Below are positions 9,042-19,641 of a stretch of 64,000 nucleotides of DNA, in pieces; position 1 is the stretch's first letter, and each line of letters starts with the position of its first letter. The stretch comes from Acidimicrobiales bacterium (GTDB lineage: Bacteria; Actinomycetota; Acidimicrobiia; Acidimicrobiales; SHLQ01), in assembly GCA_020629375.1 (NCBI GenBank), contig JAHDDK010000012.1, positions 1 to 64,000 on the forward strand, in the 5' to 3' direction. The notes below the pieces were generated by a model, which was not told the origin of the DNA, searched no databases, and saw only the letters and a list, made by a program, of their open reading frames with translations. The translations under genes were made by a program, and so were the position numbers.

Positions 9042-10997
9042 ATGACCGCAACCATGGACACGCCGAACAAGGCGACCAGCTCCGCCCTCAACAGCAAGGT
9101 CCCCGAGGGTGACATCGCCACGATGTGGGAGAACCACAAGTTCTCCATGAAGCTCGTGAACCCCAACAACAAGCGGAAGTTCACGATCATCGTCGTCGGT
9201 ACCGGCCTCGCCGGTTCGTCTGCCGCAGCGACCCTCGGCGAGCTCGGCTACAACGTCAAGGCCTTCACCTTCCACGACAGCCCTCGGCGTGCGCACTCGA
9301 TCGCCGCGCAGGGCGGCATCAACGCTGCGAAGAACTACCAGAACGACGGCGACTCGGTTCATCGCCTCTTCTACGACACCGTCAAGGGCGGCGACTATCG
9401 CAGCCGCGAGGCCAACGTGCATCGCCTGGCCGAGGTGTCGGTCAACATCATCGACCAGTGCGCCGCACAGGGCGTCCCGTTCGCACGTGACTATGGCGGC
9501 CTGCTCGACAACCGCTCGTTCGGTGGCGCTCAGGTGTCACGCACCTTCTACGCCCGTGGCCAGACCGGCCAGCAGCTCCTGCTTGGTGCGTACTCGGCGC
9601 TCAATCGCCAGATTCAGCTGGGCAACGTCGAGATGCACAATCGCAAGGAGATGCTCGATCTCGTCAAGAAGGACGGCGAGACCTGCGGCATCGTCGTGCG
9701 CGACCTGCTCACCGGCGAGGTCGAGTCGCACTCGGCGCATGCAGTGGTGCTCGCCACCGGTGGCTACGGCAACGTCTACTACCTCTCGACCAACGCCATG
9801 ATGTGCAACGTCACGGCGGCGTGGCGTGCCCACCGTCGAGGCGCCTTCTTCGCCAACCCGTGCTACACGCAGATCCACCCGACCTGCATCCCGGCATCCG
9901 AAGATCATCAGTCGAAGCTGACGCTGATGTCGGAGTCGTTGCGCAACGACGGCCGCATCTGGGTGCCGACCGAGTTCGACGACGATCGCCAAGCCGGCGA
10001 CATTCCCGAGGGTGAGCGCGACTATTACCTCGAGCGCAAGTATCCCGCTTTCGGCAACCTTGTCCCCCGCGACGTTGCGTCTCGCAATGCGAAGACCGTC
10101 GTCGACGAGGGCCGAGGCGTCGGCCCGCTCAAGAACGGCGTGTACCTCGACTTCGCCGACGCGATCGCACGAGACGGTCGGGCGACCATCGAAGCGAAGT
10201 ACGGAAACCTCTTCGACATGTACGCCAACATCACCGGCGAAGACCCGTACAAGACGCCCATGCGCATCTACCCGGCCACCCACTACACGATGGGCGGCCT
10301 CTGGGTCGACTACCACCTGATGACCACGGTGCCGGGCACCTATGCGATCGGCGAGGCGAACTTCTCCGATCACGGCGCAAACCGTCTCGGCGCCTCGGCA
10401 CTGATGCAGGGTCTCGCCGACGGCTACTTCGTGCTGCCGTACACCATCGGCGACTACCTGGCCGACAAGCTCGGCGACGACGTCGTGTCCACCGACGACC
10501 CGGTGTTCAAGACCGCCGAGGCCGAGATCGCCGATCAGACGAAGATGTGGTTGTCGCTCAACGGCACGAAGTCGCCCGAGCACTATCACCGTGAGCTCGG
10601 CAAGGTCGTCGTCGATCGCATCGGCATGGCCCGCGACAAGGTCGGCCTCGAAAAAGCGATCGACGAGATCACCTCGATCGAAGAGGAGTTCAAGGCGAAC
10701 GTCCGAGTCAAGGGCGACGCCACGTCGATGAACACCGAGCTCGAGAAGGTGTTCCGGGTGGCCGACTTCTTCGAGCTGGCCAAGGTCAAGGCGCGTGACG
10801 CCCTCGTGCGCGAAGAGTCGTGCGGCGGGCACTTCCGAGTCGAGAGCCAGACCGAAGAGGGCGAGGCGCTTCGCGACGACGAGAACTTCAGCCACGTCGC
10901 CGCATGGGAATGGCACGACGCCGACACCGTCCAGACCCGCCACGAAGAACAGCTCGAGTTCAACAACGTCAAGCTTTCCCAACGGAGCTACAAGTGA
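9042..10997 (+). CDS. sdhA: Succinate dehydrogenase/fumarate reductase flavoprotein subunit
   Basis: '[24 protein letters not shown]', 'HPTCIP', '[11 protein letters not shown]', '[27 protein letters not shown]'. Confidence 0.97.
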   Translation: MTATMDTPNKATSSALNSKVPEGDIATMWENHKFSMKLVNPNNKRKFTIIVVGTGLAGSSAAATLGELGYNVKAFTFHDSPRRAHSIAAQGGINAAKNYQNDGDSVHRLFYDTVKGGDYRSREANVHRLAEVSVNIIDQCAAQGVPFARDYGGLLDNRSFGGAQVSRTFYARGQTGQQLLLGAYSALNRQIQLGNVEMHNRKEMLDLVKKDGETCGIVVRDLLTGEVESHSAHAVVLATGGYGNVYYLSTNAMMCNVTAAWRAHRRGAFFANPCYTQIHPTCIPASEDHQSKLTLMSESLRNDGRIWVPTEFDDDRQAGDIPEGERDYYLERKYPAFGNLVPRDVASRNAKTVVDEGRGVGPLKNGVYLDFADAIARDGRATIEAKYGNLFDMYANITGEDPYKTPMRIYPATHYTMGGLWVDYHLMTTVPGTYAIGEANFSDHGANRLGASALMQGLADGYFVLPYTIGDYLADKLGDDVVSTDDPVFKTAEAEIADQTKMWLSLNGTKSPEHYHRELGKVVVDRIGMARDKVGLEKAIDEITSIEEEFKANVRVKGDATSMNTELEKVFRVADFFELAKVKARDALVREESCGGHFRVESQTEEGEALRDDENFSHVAAWEWHDADTVQTRHEEQLEFNNVKLSQRSYK

Positions 10998-11773
10998 GCG
11001 AACAGACGATCAATCTCACCCTCGAGGTCTGGCGCCAGAACGGCCCCGGCGACGGCGGCCGCTTCGAGACCTACGAAGCGAAAGACATCAGCGTCGACGC
11101 GTCGTTCCTCGAAATGTTGGACCTCGTCAACGAGCGTCTTATCGAGGAAGACAAGACTCCGGTCACCTTCGAGAGCGACTGCCGCGAAGGCATCTGCGGC
11201 ACGTGCTCGCTCATGATCAATGGTCAGGCTCATGGCCCCAACAAGGGTCAAGCCACGTGCCAGCTGCACATGCGCACGTTCTCCGACGGCGACCACATCA
11301 CCGTCGAGCCATGGCGTGCGGCGAGTTTCCCGGTGATCAAGGACCTCGCCGTCAGCCGGGCCGCGTTCGACAAGATCCAACAGGCCGGCGGCTACATCAC
11401 CGTCTCCACCGGATCGGCGCCCGACGCCAACCTGATCCCCGTGCCGAAAGAAGCCGCCGACATGGCGATGGACGCGGCTGCGTGCATCGGCTGTGGTGCG
11501 TGCGTGGCCGCGTGCCCGAACTCGGCGGCGCAGCTCTTCACCTCGGCCAAGATCCAGCAGTTCAACCTGCTCCCCCAGGGTCAGGCCGAACGGTGGAAGC
11601 GCACCGAGGCGATGGTCGACACCATGGAGGAGTACTTCGGCACCTGCACGAATCACGGCGAGTGCTACGAGGCGTGCCCCAAGGAGATCAGCCTCGACTT
11701 CATCGCGTTCCTCAACCGGGATTACGTGAAGGCGAAGATCAAGAACCGCAAGCTCGCCGGCCAGAAGTCCTGA
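10994..11773 (+). CDS. sdhB: Succinate dehydrogenase iron-sulfur subunit
   Basis: '[16 protein letters not shown]', '[16 protein letters not shown]'; GTGA overlap with the sdhA stop. Confidence 0.96.
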   Translation: MSEQTINLTLEVWRQNGPGDGGRFETYEAKDISVDASFLEMLDLVNERLIEEDKTPVTFESDCREGICGTCSLMINGQAHGPNKGQATCQLHMRTFSDGDHITVEPWRAASFPVIKDLAVSRAAFDKIQQAGGYITVSTGSAPDANLIPVPKEAADMAMDAAACIGCGACVAACPNSAAQLFTSAKIQQFNLLPQGQAERWKRTEAMVDTMEEYFGTCTNHGECYEACPKEISLDFIAFLNRDYVKAKIKNRKLAGQKS

Positions 11774-11966
11774 CGCTCGGTCGACCCAGGCAGGGTCGTC
11801 TCTTGCGAGAACATCTGAAAAGCCGTGCTCGTTAGTTGTCCGCTGGACGCCCGTCTCGTTGCCTTGCTCGAGTGGATCAACTAGCCGAGCAGTGAAGGCA
11901 CTCGGGTATCGGCCTCGTGTCCAACTGGGCATCAAGCGTCTTGAGAGTGCTTCCGATTAATGAAGC

Positions 11967-12851
11967 ATGCGCCGAGCGATATGCATCGTTCTCCTCCTGG
12001 CCGGCTGCGCCAGTGGACAGGAGTCGACCTCCGGGCCGTCTTCCGACAGGGCGATTGCCCCAACCACAACAGAACTAACTGGACCAACCTCGTCTTCGGT
12101 TGCAGTGTGGCTTCCTGTCCGTGAGCCGGGGCCCTCGGCGTCACTCACGACGACGGCAACTCTCCCTCATCCAACGGACTCGGAGCGCGTCGAAGACGTC
12201 CTCAAACGACTGCTAGAGATTCGAGCGTCAGAGCCCGCCCCTGTCAGGGTCTTCTTCCGAGCCGATGCCACCGCTGCACAGATTGATGAGGTCAACTCGC
12301 TCCTACGGCAGCGGCCTGATGTCAGCGAACTCGAGTTCATCGATCGCGAGCAGACACTCCTTGATTTTCATCGGCTCGTTGATGGTTGGGACGGCATCGA
12401 ACCCGCCGCCGACGAGATGCCACCGTCGCTCACGTTCCAGTTGATGGAGCCAAACCTCACTCTTCTCCAGTCCCTGGAAGCCCGGCCAGGGGTCCGAGCG
12501 ATCGTGAGTCCTGCGATCTCCTTGCGAGATGCCGAGAACGATCCTCGGATGCTTCGCCCACCAACCGTGTTCCTCGAACCAGATGTCTCGTACAACCAGA
12601 TCGAGGCGGTCGAGGCAGTACTCGAGTCGCGTCCCGAGGTTTACCTGCTCCGCTTCTACGACAAGTCGGAGACCTTCGAAGAGTTTCTTCTGACGTTGGA
12701 CGACCCGACCTTGGAGATCACGGCAGATGCCATGCCTCCGTCGTATCGGTTTCTTCTCCGCTCGCCGATGCCAGATGAGGTGGTTGCGCAGTTGCGGGAG
12801 ATGCCGGGCGTGAGAGACGTGATGTTCAGCTACGTGCCGCCGGCAGAGTAG
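11967..12851 (+). CDS. Lipoprotein with two tandem FtsX extracellular-domain-like repeats
   Basis: Lipobox 'LLLAGCASG'; repeats 'VRVFFRADATAAQIDEVNSLLRQRPDVSELEFIDREQTLLDF..MPPSLTFQL' and 'TVFLEPDVSYNQIEAVEAVLESRPEVYLLRFYDKSETFEEF..MPPSYRFLL'. Confidence 0.75.
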   Translation: MRRAICIVLLLAGCASGQESTSGPSSDRAIAPTTTELTGPTSSSVAVWLPVREPGPSASLTTTATLPHPTDSERVEDVLKRLLEIRASEPAPVRVFFRADATAAQIDEVNSLLRQRPDVSELEFIDREQTLLDFHRLVDGWDGIEPAADEMPPSLTFQLMEPNLTLLQSLEARPGVRAIVSPAISLRDAENDPRMLRPPTVFLEPDVSYNQIEAVEAVLESRPEVYLLRFYDKSETFEEFLLTLDDPTLEITADAMPPSYRFLLRSPMPDEVVAQLREMPGVRDVMFSYVPPAE

Positions 12852-12873
12852 GGAACACACCGGAGCCCAGAAT

Positions 12874-15582
12874 TCAGAAGTTGACCCAGTAGGTCCTTGT
12901 GCTGGTTTCGATGAGCGCAACGCCTTCACCGAGATACACAAATCGCCGTGGCTCACCTTGGACATCGAGCGCATGCGTAGTCCACCCCCCTGCGCTTGCG
13001 TCGCCGATCAGCAACGAGTCGGTCGTCAAGATCCCAATGAGCGATCCGTTGGAGCCGTTCTCGTAGGTCCTGGCGTCGACTCGCACATCTTCGGGTAGCT
13101 CGAGAACGGTTTCCCAGCCGCCGGCCGGGTCCGGCCGCACGAGGGCGTCGCCGACCCACACATCGACGCCAGAGTCGCGCGGCCACAGCGTGGGGAAGAG
13201 CGCGTACGAGTCCGTCGACGCCGGTTGCGGAAGCTCGGTGCGACTCACGAGCTCGCCGTCGACGTAGCGGATCAGAGCTGGCTCGGTCTCCGTCTGGCGG
13301 AGGAAGTCGATGCAGACGTCCGGTGTCGGCCCGTACAGGTCCTTTCCGGCATCCAGTAGGACGACGGCGTTGCCATCGACCGCAACCTCGACGACGAATG
13401 GGCTCGTGACGTCGATCCTCGTGCTGTCTCCCGTGTCCGTGTCGGTAATGGTCACGTCCGTGATCCCCCACGGCCGACTACCGATCGCCGACGCACACTC
13501 CTCGAGCGCCTCGAGGTCAGTGTCCGGGAGTACGGCGTCGCCCTCGATGAGGAGGGGCTCTCCGCTCCCGTGGCAATCGCCGACGAAGATGCGTCCCCGG
13601 TTCACCTCAATCCAACACGGGCTGAACTGCGGTTGAGCCTCCTCGGTGACGGCCGCGGCGATCAGGGTTTTGAGAAAGCCGTTGTCTTCGGCGCTAGAGG
13701 CAACCACCGGAGTGTCGCCGTGCACGTCCGCGGACCACACCCGTCCCGGCCCACGGAAGATCGCATTGGGGTTCTCGAACACCCAGTTCTGACCGTCGTT
13801 GGAGACGAGACGTTGCACCTCGAACATGTCCAGACCGTCGACCGAGTCGAGCCTCTGGTTGACCCGAACCAGTGCGAACCCCGTGTCGATGGAGATCAGA
13901 TTCCCATGACGGGTGAAGGCTACGAGTTGGTCGGGCAGCGGCGGCATCGAGACCTCGACCTGCTGCCAGGTGATGCCATCGAGTGACCGGTAGACGTTCG
14001 GACCTCCGCCAGGCGGATCGACCATCCCGAGGTAGCCGATCGCCGCCTCGACAACCATCAGGTCACTTCCGCGTGGAAGGCCATCGACCTCCGCCGCCTC
14101 GGCGAGCGAACCCGTATCGGGTCGAATTGCGACGATCTCGTCGGCTTGGCGAAGCACGAGAACCTCATCGGTGACGTGCAGAGACGCCCGCCTCGTCGGT
14201 TCGTTCAGGTCGACGGAGACCCACTCTCCCGTCTCGAGGTTTCCGAAGTACGCCGCATCGCCGAGGGCTCCCACCGACCGGCCATCTGCGGATGCGCGTA
14301 GATCCCACGTGCCCGGCGGCAACCCGATCGCGCGCCATGTTCGATAGGCCATGTCGTACTGATGAAGTGCGTCCCGTGTCCACACTGCTGGCCCGGATGC
14401 GAGCTCGACGAGACCGAGGACGTCGGATGTGACTCCTTCGGGCAGGGGGATCGAGGTCTTGGCCCCGTCGACGCCGATCTGGATGAGCTGTGTTGATGTC
14501 TCGTACTCGATCAAGCCCAGGCACTCGTCGGCCGATTCGGCCAGAAGGACGCCGGAAAGGTCGAGACCGAACAACCAACCCCCATGGGCTGCCCATGCCA
14601 CTATCAGATCTTCCCGCGGGTCGAGCGCAGTAGTCGCACTCGAGCTCAGGTGTTGGACCGTCAGCGGCACGACGCCGCCACTCTCTACGCGGCCAAGCGC
14701 GGCTCCACATTCGTTCCAACGATCAGCCTCCTCCGAGCTGACGAAGTCGTCCTTGGTCAATGTCACTTCGGTCCCATCGCATCCCGTGACGAAGATCGAG
14801 GTCGATGTCCACAGCGCCGAGCACGGGTCCGGATACTCGACTCCAACAGCGATGACGGCATCCAGCGCCTCAGACAGAAACGGGTCGGCGGTTGGTGAAT
14901 CGGCGAGCACCACCCAGTCCTCGTGGTGGAACCACGGCTCCCCGCGTTGACCGAGCGGATCGTGTCCTGGCCGCCATCGGACGCCATCGTCGGAAACGAT
15001 CTGGCGAATAGCGGACCGCGGATCGCTGGCGAGAATTGGAGAGCCCGTCAACGGATTCAGCTCGACGGTGTCCGGGTCGAACGTGTACATCAACATGGCG
15101 AAGCCGTCCGTCGTGGTGATCATGCGAGTGAATCGGGTTTTGAGACCCACCTCCGCGGGCCAATCGCCCTCGTGCCATACGGGCGTCAGTGACTGCCACG
15201 AGATGCCATCGCTCGACTCGAACAGGAAAGGACGACTGGTGTCTGAAGAGCCCTCCCGAAGCCCCACAAGTCGACCGTCCCGTTCGGCGATCGAGAACCA
15301 CTCGTTCGCCCCGACGTCGAGGCCGGTAACGGGGGTGAGATCGCCCGATCGCCGCTCAACTGACGGCGGCGCTGCCGTCGAGGTCGTCGTGCTCGGCGGG
15401 GTGGTTGCTCGCTCTGTGCCGTCAGCGTTCTGTCCGGCCTCGGGCCGTAGACCCAGGACGAGTACAACAACGGCGACAAGCCCGATCCCACCCGCAACCA
15501 AGATCGACGTTCGTCGCCAGCCGGGCGGCCCATCATCGGCCTCGAGCTCTACGACTACCTGCCGCTGCTCGTCCGTCGCCAT
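12874..15582 (-). CDS. Membrane-anchored propeller-like protein (903-codon ORF), two-module paralogue
   Basis: Short cytoplasmic N-terminus, one TM, T-rich linker, 'DGISW'/'DGITW' motifs in duplicated halves. Confidence 0.75.
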   Translation of the reverse strand: MATDEQRQVVVELEADDGPPGWRRTSILVAGGIGLVAVVVLVLGLRPEAGQNADGTERATTPPSTTTSTAAPPSVERRSGDLTPVTGLDVGANEWFSIAERDGRLVGLREGSSDTSRPFLFESSDGISWQSLTPVWHEGDWPAEVGLKTRFTRMITTTDGFAMLMYTFDPDTVELNPLTGSPILASDPRSAIRQIVSDDGVRWRPGHDPLGQRGEPWFHHEDWVVLADSPTADPFLSEALDAVIAVGVEYPDPCSALWTSTSIFVTGCDGTEVTLTKDDFVSSEEADRWNECGAALGRVESGGVVPLTVQHLSSSATTALDPREDLIVAWAAHGGWLFGLDLSGVLLAESADECLGLIEYETSTQLIQIGVDGAKTSIPLPEGVTSDVLGLVELASGPAVWTRDALHQYDMAYRTWRAIGLPPGTWDLRASADGRSVGALGDAAYFGNLETGEWVSVDLNEPTRRASLHVTDEVLVLRQADEIVAIRPDTGSLAEAAEVDGLPRGSDLMVVEAAIGYLGMVDPPGGGPNVYRSLDGITWQQVEVSMPPLPDQLVAFTRHGNLISIDTGFALVRVNQRLDSVDGLDMFEVQRLVSNDGQNWVFENPNAIFRGPGRVWSADVHGDTPVVASSAEDNGFLKTLIAAAVTEEAQPQFSPCWIEVNRGRIFVGDCHGSGEPLLIEGDAVLPDTDLEALEECASAIGSRPWGITDVTITDTDTGDSTRIDVTSPFVVEVAVDGNAVVLLDAGKDLYGPTPDVCIDFLRQTETEPALIRYVDGELVSRTELPQPASTDSYALFPTLWPRDSGVDVWVGDALVRPDPAGGWETVLELPEDVRVDARTYENGSNGSLIGILTTDSLLIGDASAGGWTTHALDVQGEPRRFVYLGEGVALIETSTRTYWVNF

Positions 15583-15622
15583 CCATAGAGCTTGCCATCG
15601 TCGACGCGATGAGATGCCTCGT

Positions 15623-18388
15623 TCAGGGCTCTCGGAGGTCCAGCCAGAACGCTGAAGTGCCGTTGGAGGCTGCGGCGCTCTGCCCGTCGAAGTGGGTGAG
15701 GAACATCGATCCCATGTCGATGAGCAACGGGACCGACCGCCAGGTCTCGGACTCGATGTCGCCGATCCAGATCGTCCGAGCCGCGAGCAGAGCGACGGAC
15801 GTTCCGTCCGGCGAGAACTGTTGGCCAATCAGGCCGCGCTCTGCGTCGGCAGGTGGGCGAATGAGTTGCCGTTCGACCCCATCGGCTCCGACCGCAACCA
15901 ACCCGTCGTCGGTCCAGACTCCAACGCCGTCATCCGTTGCCCAGATCGGCGATGGTTGCCGCGTCGGTGCAAGGCCGAACGACAGAATCCGTTCGGGACC
16001 ATCTTCCGCGAACCGAACGATTGACGGGGCTATCGGCTCGGTCTCGATAAGGCCGCTACACGACGCGGGGAGCGAAGCAGGCCGACCAATGTCGATCGCA
16101 AGGAGGGCGCCTTCATCGTCGATGGCGAACTGAAGCGCATCGACCGCAGACAGATCGTGGTTGACGATCTGTCGCGTCGACGTCGACGCGACAACGACGG
16201 TCATGGGCGCCATGCGTTGGGTCTCATAAGACCGGGCGCATTCAGCGACGTCGGCAAGCTCGGTTCCATCAGCGAGCTCGTTGGCATCGACGCGACGGGT
16301 CTCTCCCCCGCAACCTTCGATGTCGAGGCCTTCTTCAACTCGGACTGCACCGCACGGCCCGAAGCCGAGCTCTACGTCGAGGGCGTGATCGAAGAGGTTC
16401 TTGAGGCCTGCTATCCCCTCATCGGCGACGAAGGCGACCGTCGACGGCTCGTGAAGGACAACGTCGATCGTCTGACCAGCGGCCTCGAACAGCGGCGCAG
16501 GGTCGTCGAGCGTCCAGGTCCGTCCCGAGCTCGATATCAAGCGGTGGGCGACTACGGACCGCTCAGAGGATCCGGCGGATGGTGGAAGGACCATTGTTCG
16601 AACCATGGCGAATTCGCCGTCGAGGTCGAGGAGATCCGAGTACCGCACGGACTCCGCTGTCGGGTCGGCCTCGGGGACATCGGCCTCGACGGCCGTCCAG
16701 GTGATGCCGTCGATCGACCGGCGCAGTCGTGGCGCAACGTCGTCCACAAAGCCGGGTTCGAGCGTGAGGTAGCCGAGGTCGGCGGCAACGACGTTCGACA
16801 CGAACGGCACGTCGAGCCCTTCAATCCGCACGCCTACGGGAGTGAGCTCCTCGCCGGACCCATCGAGGGGAATGGCCACGTGCTCACCTGCGCGGTCGGC
16901 GATCACGACGGAGTCGGAGACGAGCACGGGCTGACCGACGGCGACGCCATCACGGAGTCGCAGGTCGATCCACTCGCCCGCTTCGATCGTCGCCAGATGC
17001 ACTCGATCACGATCGACGACTGCCATCAGGCGACCGTCGCTCGAGAACACCGGGCGTGCCTGTCCAGTCAGATCACTTCTCGTCAGCACCGCCGTCCACT
17101 CGTCGAGTCGAGGATCGAGACGATGCAGCTTCCCGTCCGCCCAGAACAGGACCTCATCGTCGATCACATCGAGTTGCGCCAGTGCAGGCGCAGTTCGAAG
17201 GTCTCTCGGAACCGGAACCGACCGCTGCTCGCCCGCAGCCACGGACACGACGATGACGCCGGGCTCGGTGATCGGGACGTCGACGAGCCCCGCGCACTCG
17301 CTGACCGAGTTGTCGCCGGGCCACGCGGCTTCGACGAAGGCAACCGCACCAGACCCGACGGCCACGTCAGCGATGCGGCGACCGGCGGTGTCGACCGGAA
17401 CGGATCTCCCGGTCGCCACATCGATGACGTCGTAGGTCACGCTCCCGGCATGTTGTGCGAGGGCATCACCGCAGCGCCAGACGTCGCGAAACGCATCGGG
17501 CTCGGCGAGTGACTCGGCGTCGAAGATCGTTGCGGGCTCGTCGTCACACGTCTCGACGATGATTCGCCTGGCTGTCCACCGGATGTCGCATACGGCTGCC
17601 GGGACAGCCGTCGGGTCGGCAAGCACGTTTAGGAGGAGCTCACCGCCAAGCGGCGAGGGCTCCCACGTGCTGAGCGCAATCAGATCCTCGCCGTGTACGT
17701 CGGCGCCCCAGCCCCACCCCGAATCGACGTAGGTGCGGAGCGGATCCGACGTCGTCGGCGACCACTCGATCCCGTCGACCGACTCGAGACGATGCAGAAG
17801 GGTCGTGTGGCTGCGGTCATCGAGTGACTCCTGGAACGTCCACATCAGCACCGCGAAGCCCTGCGGGGTGCCGATGAGATTGGTGTACGCGCTCTCGCGT
17901 TCGATCACGCCATCACCGGGGATCTCCGTCGCCGGACCATCGATCACCGGACTGAAGGTCTCCCATGTGATGCCATCCACGGACCGCGCCCACAGAAGCC
18001 CTTCGCCGACGGTGTTCGAACGAACGACGGACAGCAGCGTTCCGTTCGACTCGGCAAACTCCTGCGACGGACCGCGGTTCGCCCCGAATACCGACAACGG
18101 CACGGCGAAGGCGTCGCGGACCTCGACTTCGTCGGCATCGGCATCGAGGGCTGACGCAGCTTCGGGGGCTGATGTCGGTGTGGCCGCGCCCTCACCGCCA
18201 GCCCCCGGGCGAAACAGAAGCGCCACGCTGACGATGGCGAGGAGCGCGAGACCGGCAACGAGGAGGGGTTGTCGGCGCGAGCTCGACGCAACCTCAGGAG
18301 CCAGCTCCGCGTTTCCGTCGGGCGCGTCGAACTCGACCCGAACAGATCTGTTGTCGTCGTTCTCGCCGTTCGCCACTCGTCCGATCAT
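15623..18388 (-). CDS. Membrane-anchored propeller-like protein (about 921 aa), two-module paralogue
   Basis: 'RQPLLVAGLALLAIVSVALLF' TM; 'SVDGITWETF' and 'SIDGITWTAV' in two homologous halves; start at MIGRVANGEND by residue counting. Confidence 0.75.
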   Translation of the reverse strand: MIGRVANGENDDNRSVRVEFDAPDGNAELAPEVASSSRRQPLLVAGLALLAIVSVALLFRPGAGGEGAATPTSAPEAASALDADADEVEVRDAFAVPLSVFGANRGPSQEFAESNGTLLSVVRSNTVGEGLLWARSVDGITWETFSPVIDGPATEIPGDGVIERESAYTNLIGTPQGFAVLMWTFQESLDDRSHTTLLHRLESVDGIEWSPTTSDPLRTYVDSGWGWGADVHGEDLIALSTWEPSPLGGELLLNVLADPTAVPAAVCDIRWTARRIIVETCDDEPATIFDAESLAEPDAFRDVWRCGDALAQHAGSVTYDVIDVATGRSVPVDTAGRRIADVAVGSGAVAFVEAAWPGDNSVSECAGLVDVPITEPGVIVVSVAAGEQRSVPVPRDLRTAPALAQLDVIDDEVLFWADGKLHRLDPRLDEWTAVLTRSDLTGQARPVFSSDGRLMAVVDRDRVHLATIEAGEWIDLRLRDGVAVGQPVLVSDSVVIADRAGEHVAIPLDGSGEELTPVGVRIEGLDVPFVSNVVAADLGYLTLEPGFVDDVAPRLRRSIDGITWTAVEADVPEADPTAESVRYSDLLDLDGEFAMVRTMVLPPSAGSSERSVVAHRLISSSGRTWTLDDPAPLFEAAGQTIDVVLHEPSTVAFVADEGIAGLKNLFDHALDVELGFGPCGAVRVEEGLDIEGCGGETRRVDANELADGTELADVAECARSYETQRMAPMTVVVASTSTRQIVNHDLSAVDALQFAIDDEGALLAIDIGRPASLPASCSGLIETEPIAPSIVRFAEDGPERILSFGLAPTRQPSPIWATDDGVGVWTDDGLVAVGADGVERQLIRPPADAERGLIGQQFSPDGTSVALLAARTIWIGDIESETWRSVPLLIDMGSMFLTHFDGQSAAASNGTSAFWLDLREP

Positions 18389-18441
18389 GGCACCACGAGG
18401 CGCCGGTCGTGGATCGCCGACCAGTTCAGCGGCGCACGCTC

Positions 18442-19068
18442 CTACGAACTCGCCGCATCGGCATCCAACCGGGTCCCGAGTCCGTCCAAGAAGCCCTCGA
18501 CGTGCTTCTTCGTATAGCCCTGCGGGACGACGTCGAATGAGGGGTCTCGGAGATCTGCAGAAGTCACGACCTCGCCACGCTCGACCCGATCGGCGATCGA
18601 TCCGATGAGGGCGTCGACCTGGCTGCGGTCGTAGCCCTTGCGCTTCGTGCCGAATTCGACGCCACGGATACCGGACACCAGGCGATCGCGAACTCCCTGG
18701 TCGGCGACAGGTGTGGCGGTCGCGGTTCCCTGGTGGAACTCGAGCCGCCACCCGTCTCCGTCGTGGCGCCACACCGATATCCGATTGCTCGCTTGCCCGA
18801 GCACGATCGACGTATAGGTGACGAGAGCGACCGTCGGTTCGAGGAGCCGCACCTCGAGGCCTGGGAGCGGGATCACACAGTCGATGTGATCGGGCACCGA
18901 CTCGGCGAGGATCGTCACCCGATCGAAGGTCCGTCCCGACCGACCGAACTCCATGAAGCCGGCGGCGAGCATCTCGTCCATCCAATCCGGATCACCACGC
19001 GTGGACGAGATCCACATGCCCTCTTCTCGCTCGCGAAAGCCGCGCAGATCGTCCTCGGACAGCTCCAT
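18442..19068 (-). CDS. NTF2-like (DUF4440-type) domain fused to two DivIVA-type motifs
   Basis: 'MELSEDDLRGFREREEGMW..DEMLAAGFMEFGRSGRTFDR' then 'VEFGTKRKGYDRSQVDALIGSIAD' and 'PSFDVVPQGYTKKHVEGFLDGL'. Confidence 0.72.
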   Translation of the reverse strand: MELSEDDLRGFREREEGMWISSTRGDPDWMDEMLAAGFMEFGRSGRTFDRVTILAESVPDHIDCVIPLPGLEVRLLEPTVALVTYTSIVLGQASNRISVWRHDGDGWRLEFHQGTATATPVADQGVRDRLVSGIRGVEFGTKRKGYDRSQVDALIGSIADRVERGEVVTSADLRDPSFDVVPQGYTKKHVEGFLDGLGTRLDADAASS

Positions 19069-19143
19069 GTCATCGAACGGTAGTGCGGGGCGAAGATCAT
19101 CCGTGCCAACTAAACAGAACGGCACCGCCCAGGTATTCAACTC

Positions 19144-19641
19144 GTGATGGCCGAACCTCTGAACTTTGACGAATGGTTCAAAGCGCAATACGGCCGCGTG
19201 TTGGCGGCCGCCCTGATCGCCACTGGCGGCGATCGAAGCCTCGCCGAGGACGCCACGGCAGACGCCTTCGCGAAGGCCCTCGATCGCTGGCCGCGGGTAT
19301 CAGCCATGGCAAGCCCAACTGGCTGGACGATCCGAGTGGCCGTCAATCGGTCGCGACGGCGTTGGAACCGCAATCGCCGCCGAGCCGACCTCGAAGAACT
19401 CACGGCGACCCAGGAGTCTTCGGCCTTGCCGATAGAGGTCGATGTCGAACTGCTGGCCGCAATCGATCGCTTGCCCCGTCGCCAACGCGAAGCGATCGTC
19501 CTGCGGTACGTCGAAGATCTGACGCAACGTGAGGTGGCTTCGAAGCTCGGGATTGCCCCCGGGACGGCAGCGGCCACCATTCACTCCGCCAGACGGAACC
19601 TCTCCACGATGATGAAAGCGGCGGGTCGCGATGGCCACTGA
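19144..19641 (+). CDS. ECF RNA polymerase sigma factor (sigma-70 family)
   Basis: 'LPRRQREAIVLRYVEDLTQREVASKLGIAPGTAAATIHSARRNL' region 4. Confidence 0.92.
   Translation: MMAEPLNFDEWFKAQYGRVLAAALIATGGDRSLAEDATADAFAKALDRWPRVSAMASPTGWTIRVAVNRSRRRWNRNRRRADLEELTATQESSALPIEVDVELLAAIDRLPRRQREAIVLRYVEDLTQREVASKLGIAPGTAAATIHSARRNLSTMMKAAGRDGH

Noticed and set aside
8094-9422. 442-aa minus-strand ORF across sdhC/sdhA
   Set aside because: Antisense artefact; plus strand encodes clear SdhC and SdhA
9537-10982. 481-aa minus-strand ORF antisense to sdhA
   Set aside because: Antisense artefact with V/D/G/R-rich composition and no recognisable domain
10795-11835. 346-aa plus-strand ORF overlapping sdhB in another frame
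   Set aside because: Arg/His/Pro-rich out-of-frame translation; SdhB ferredoxin motifs are in the other frame
16157-17512. 451-aa plus-strand ORF opposite the second propeller protein
   Set aside because: Antisense shadow; minus-strand translation has signal/TM and repeat structure
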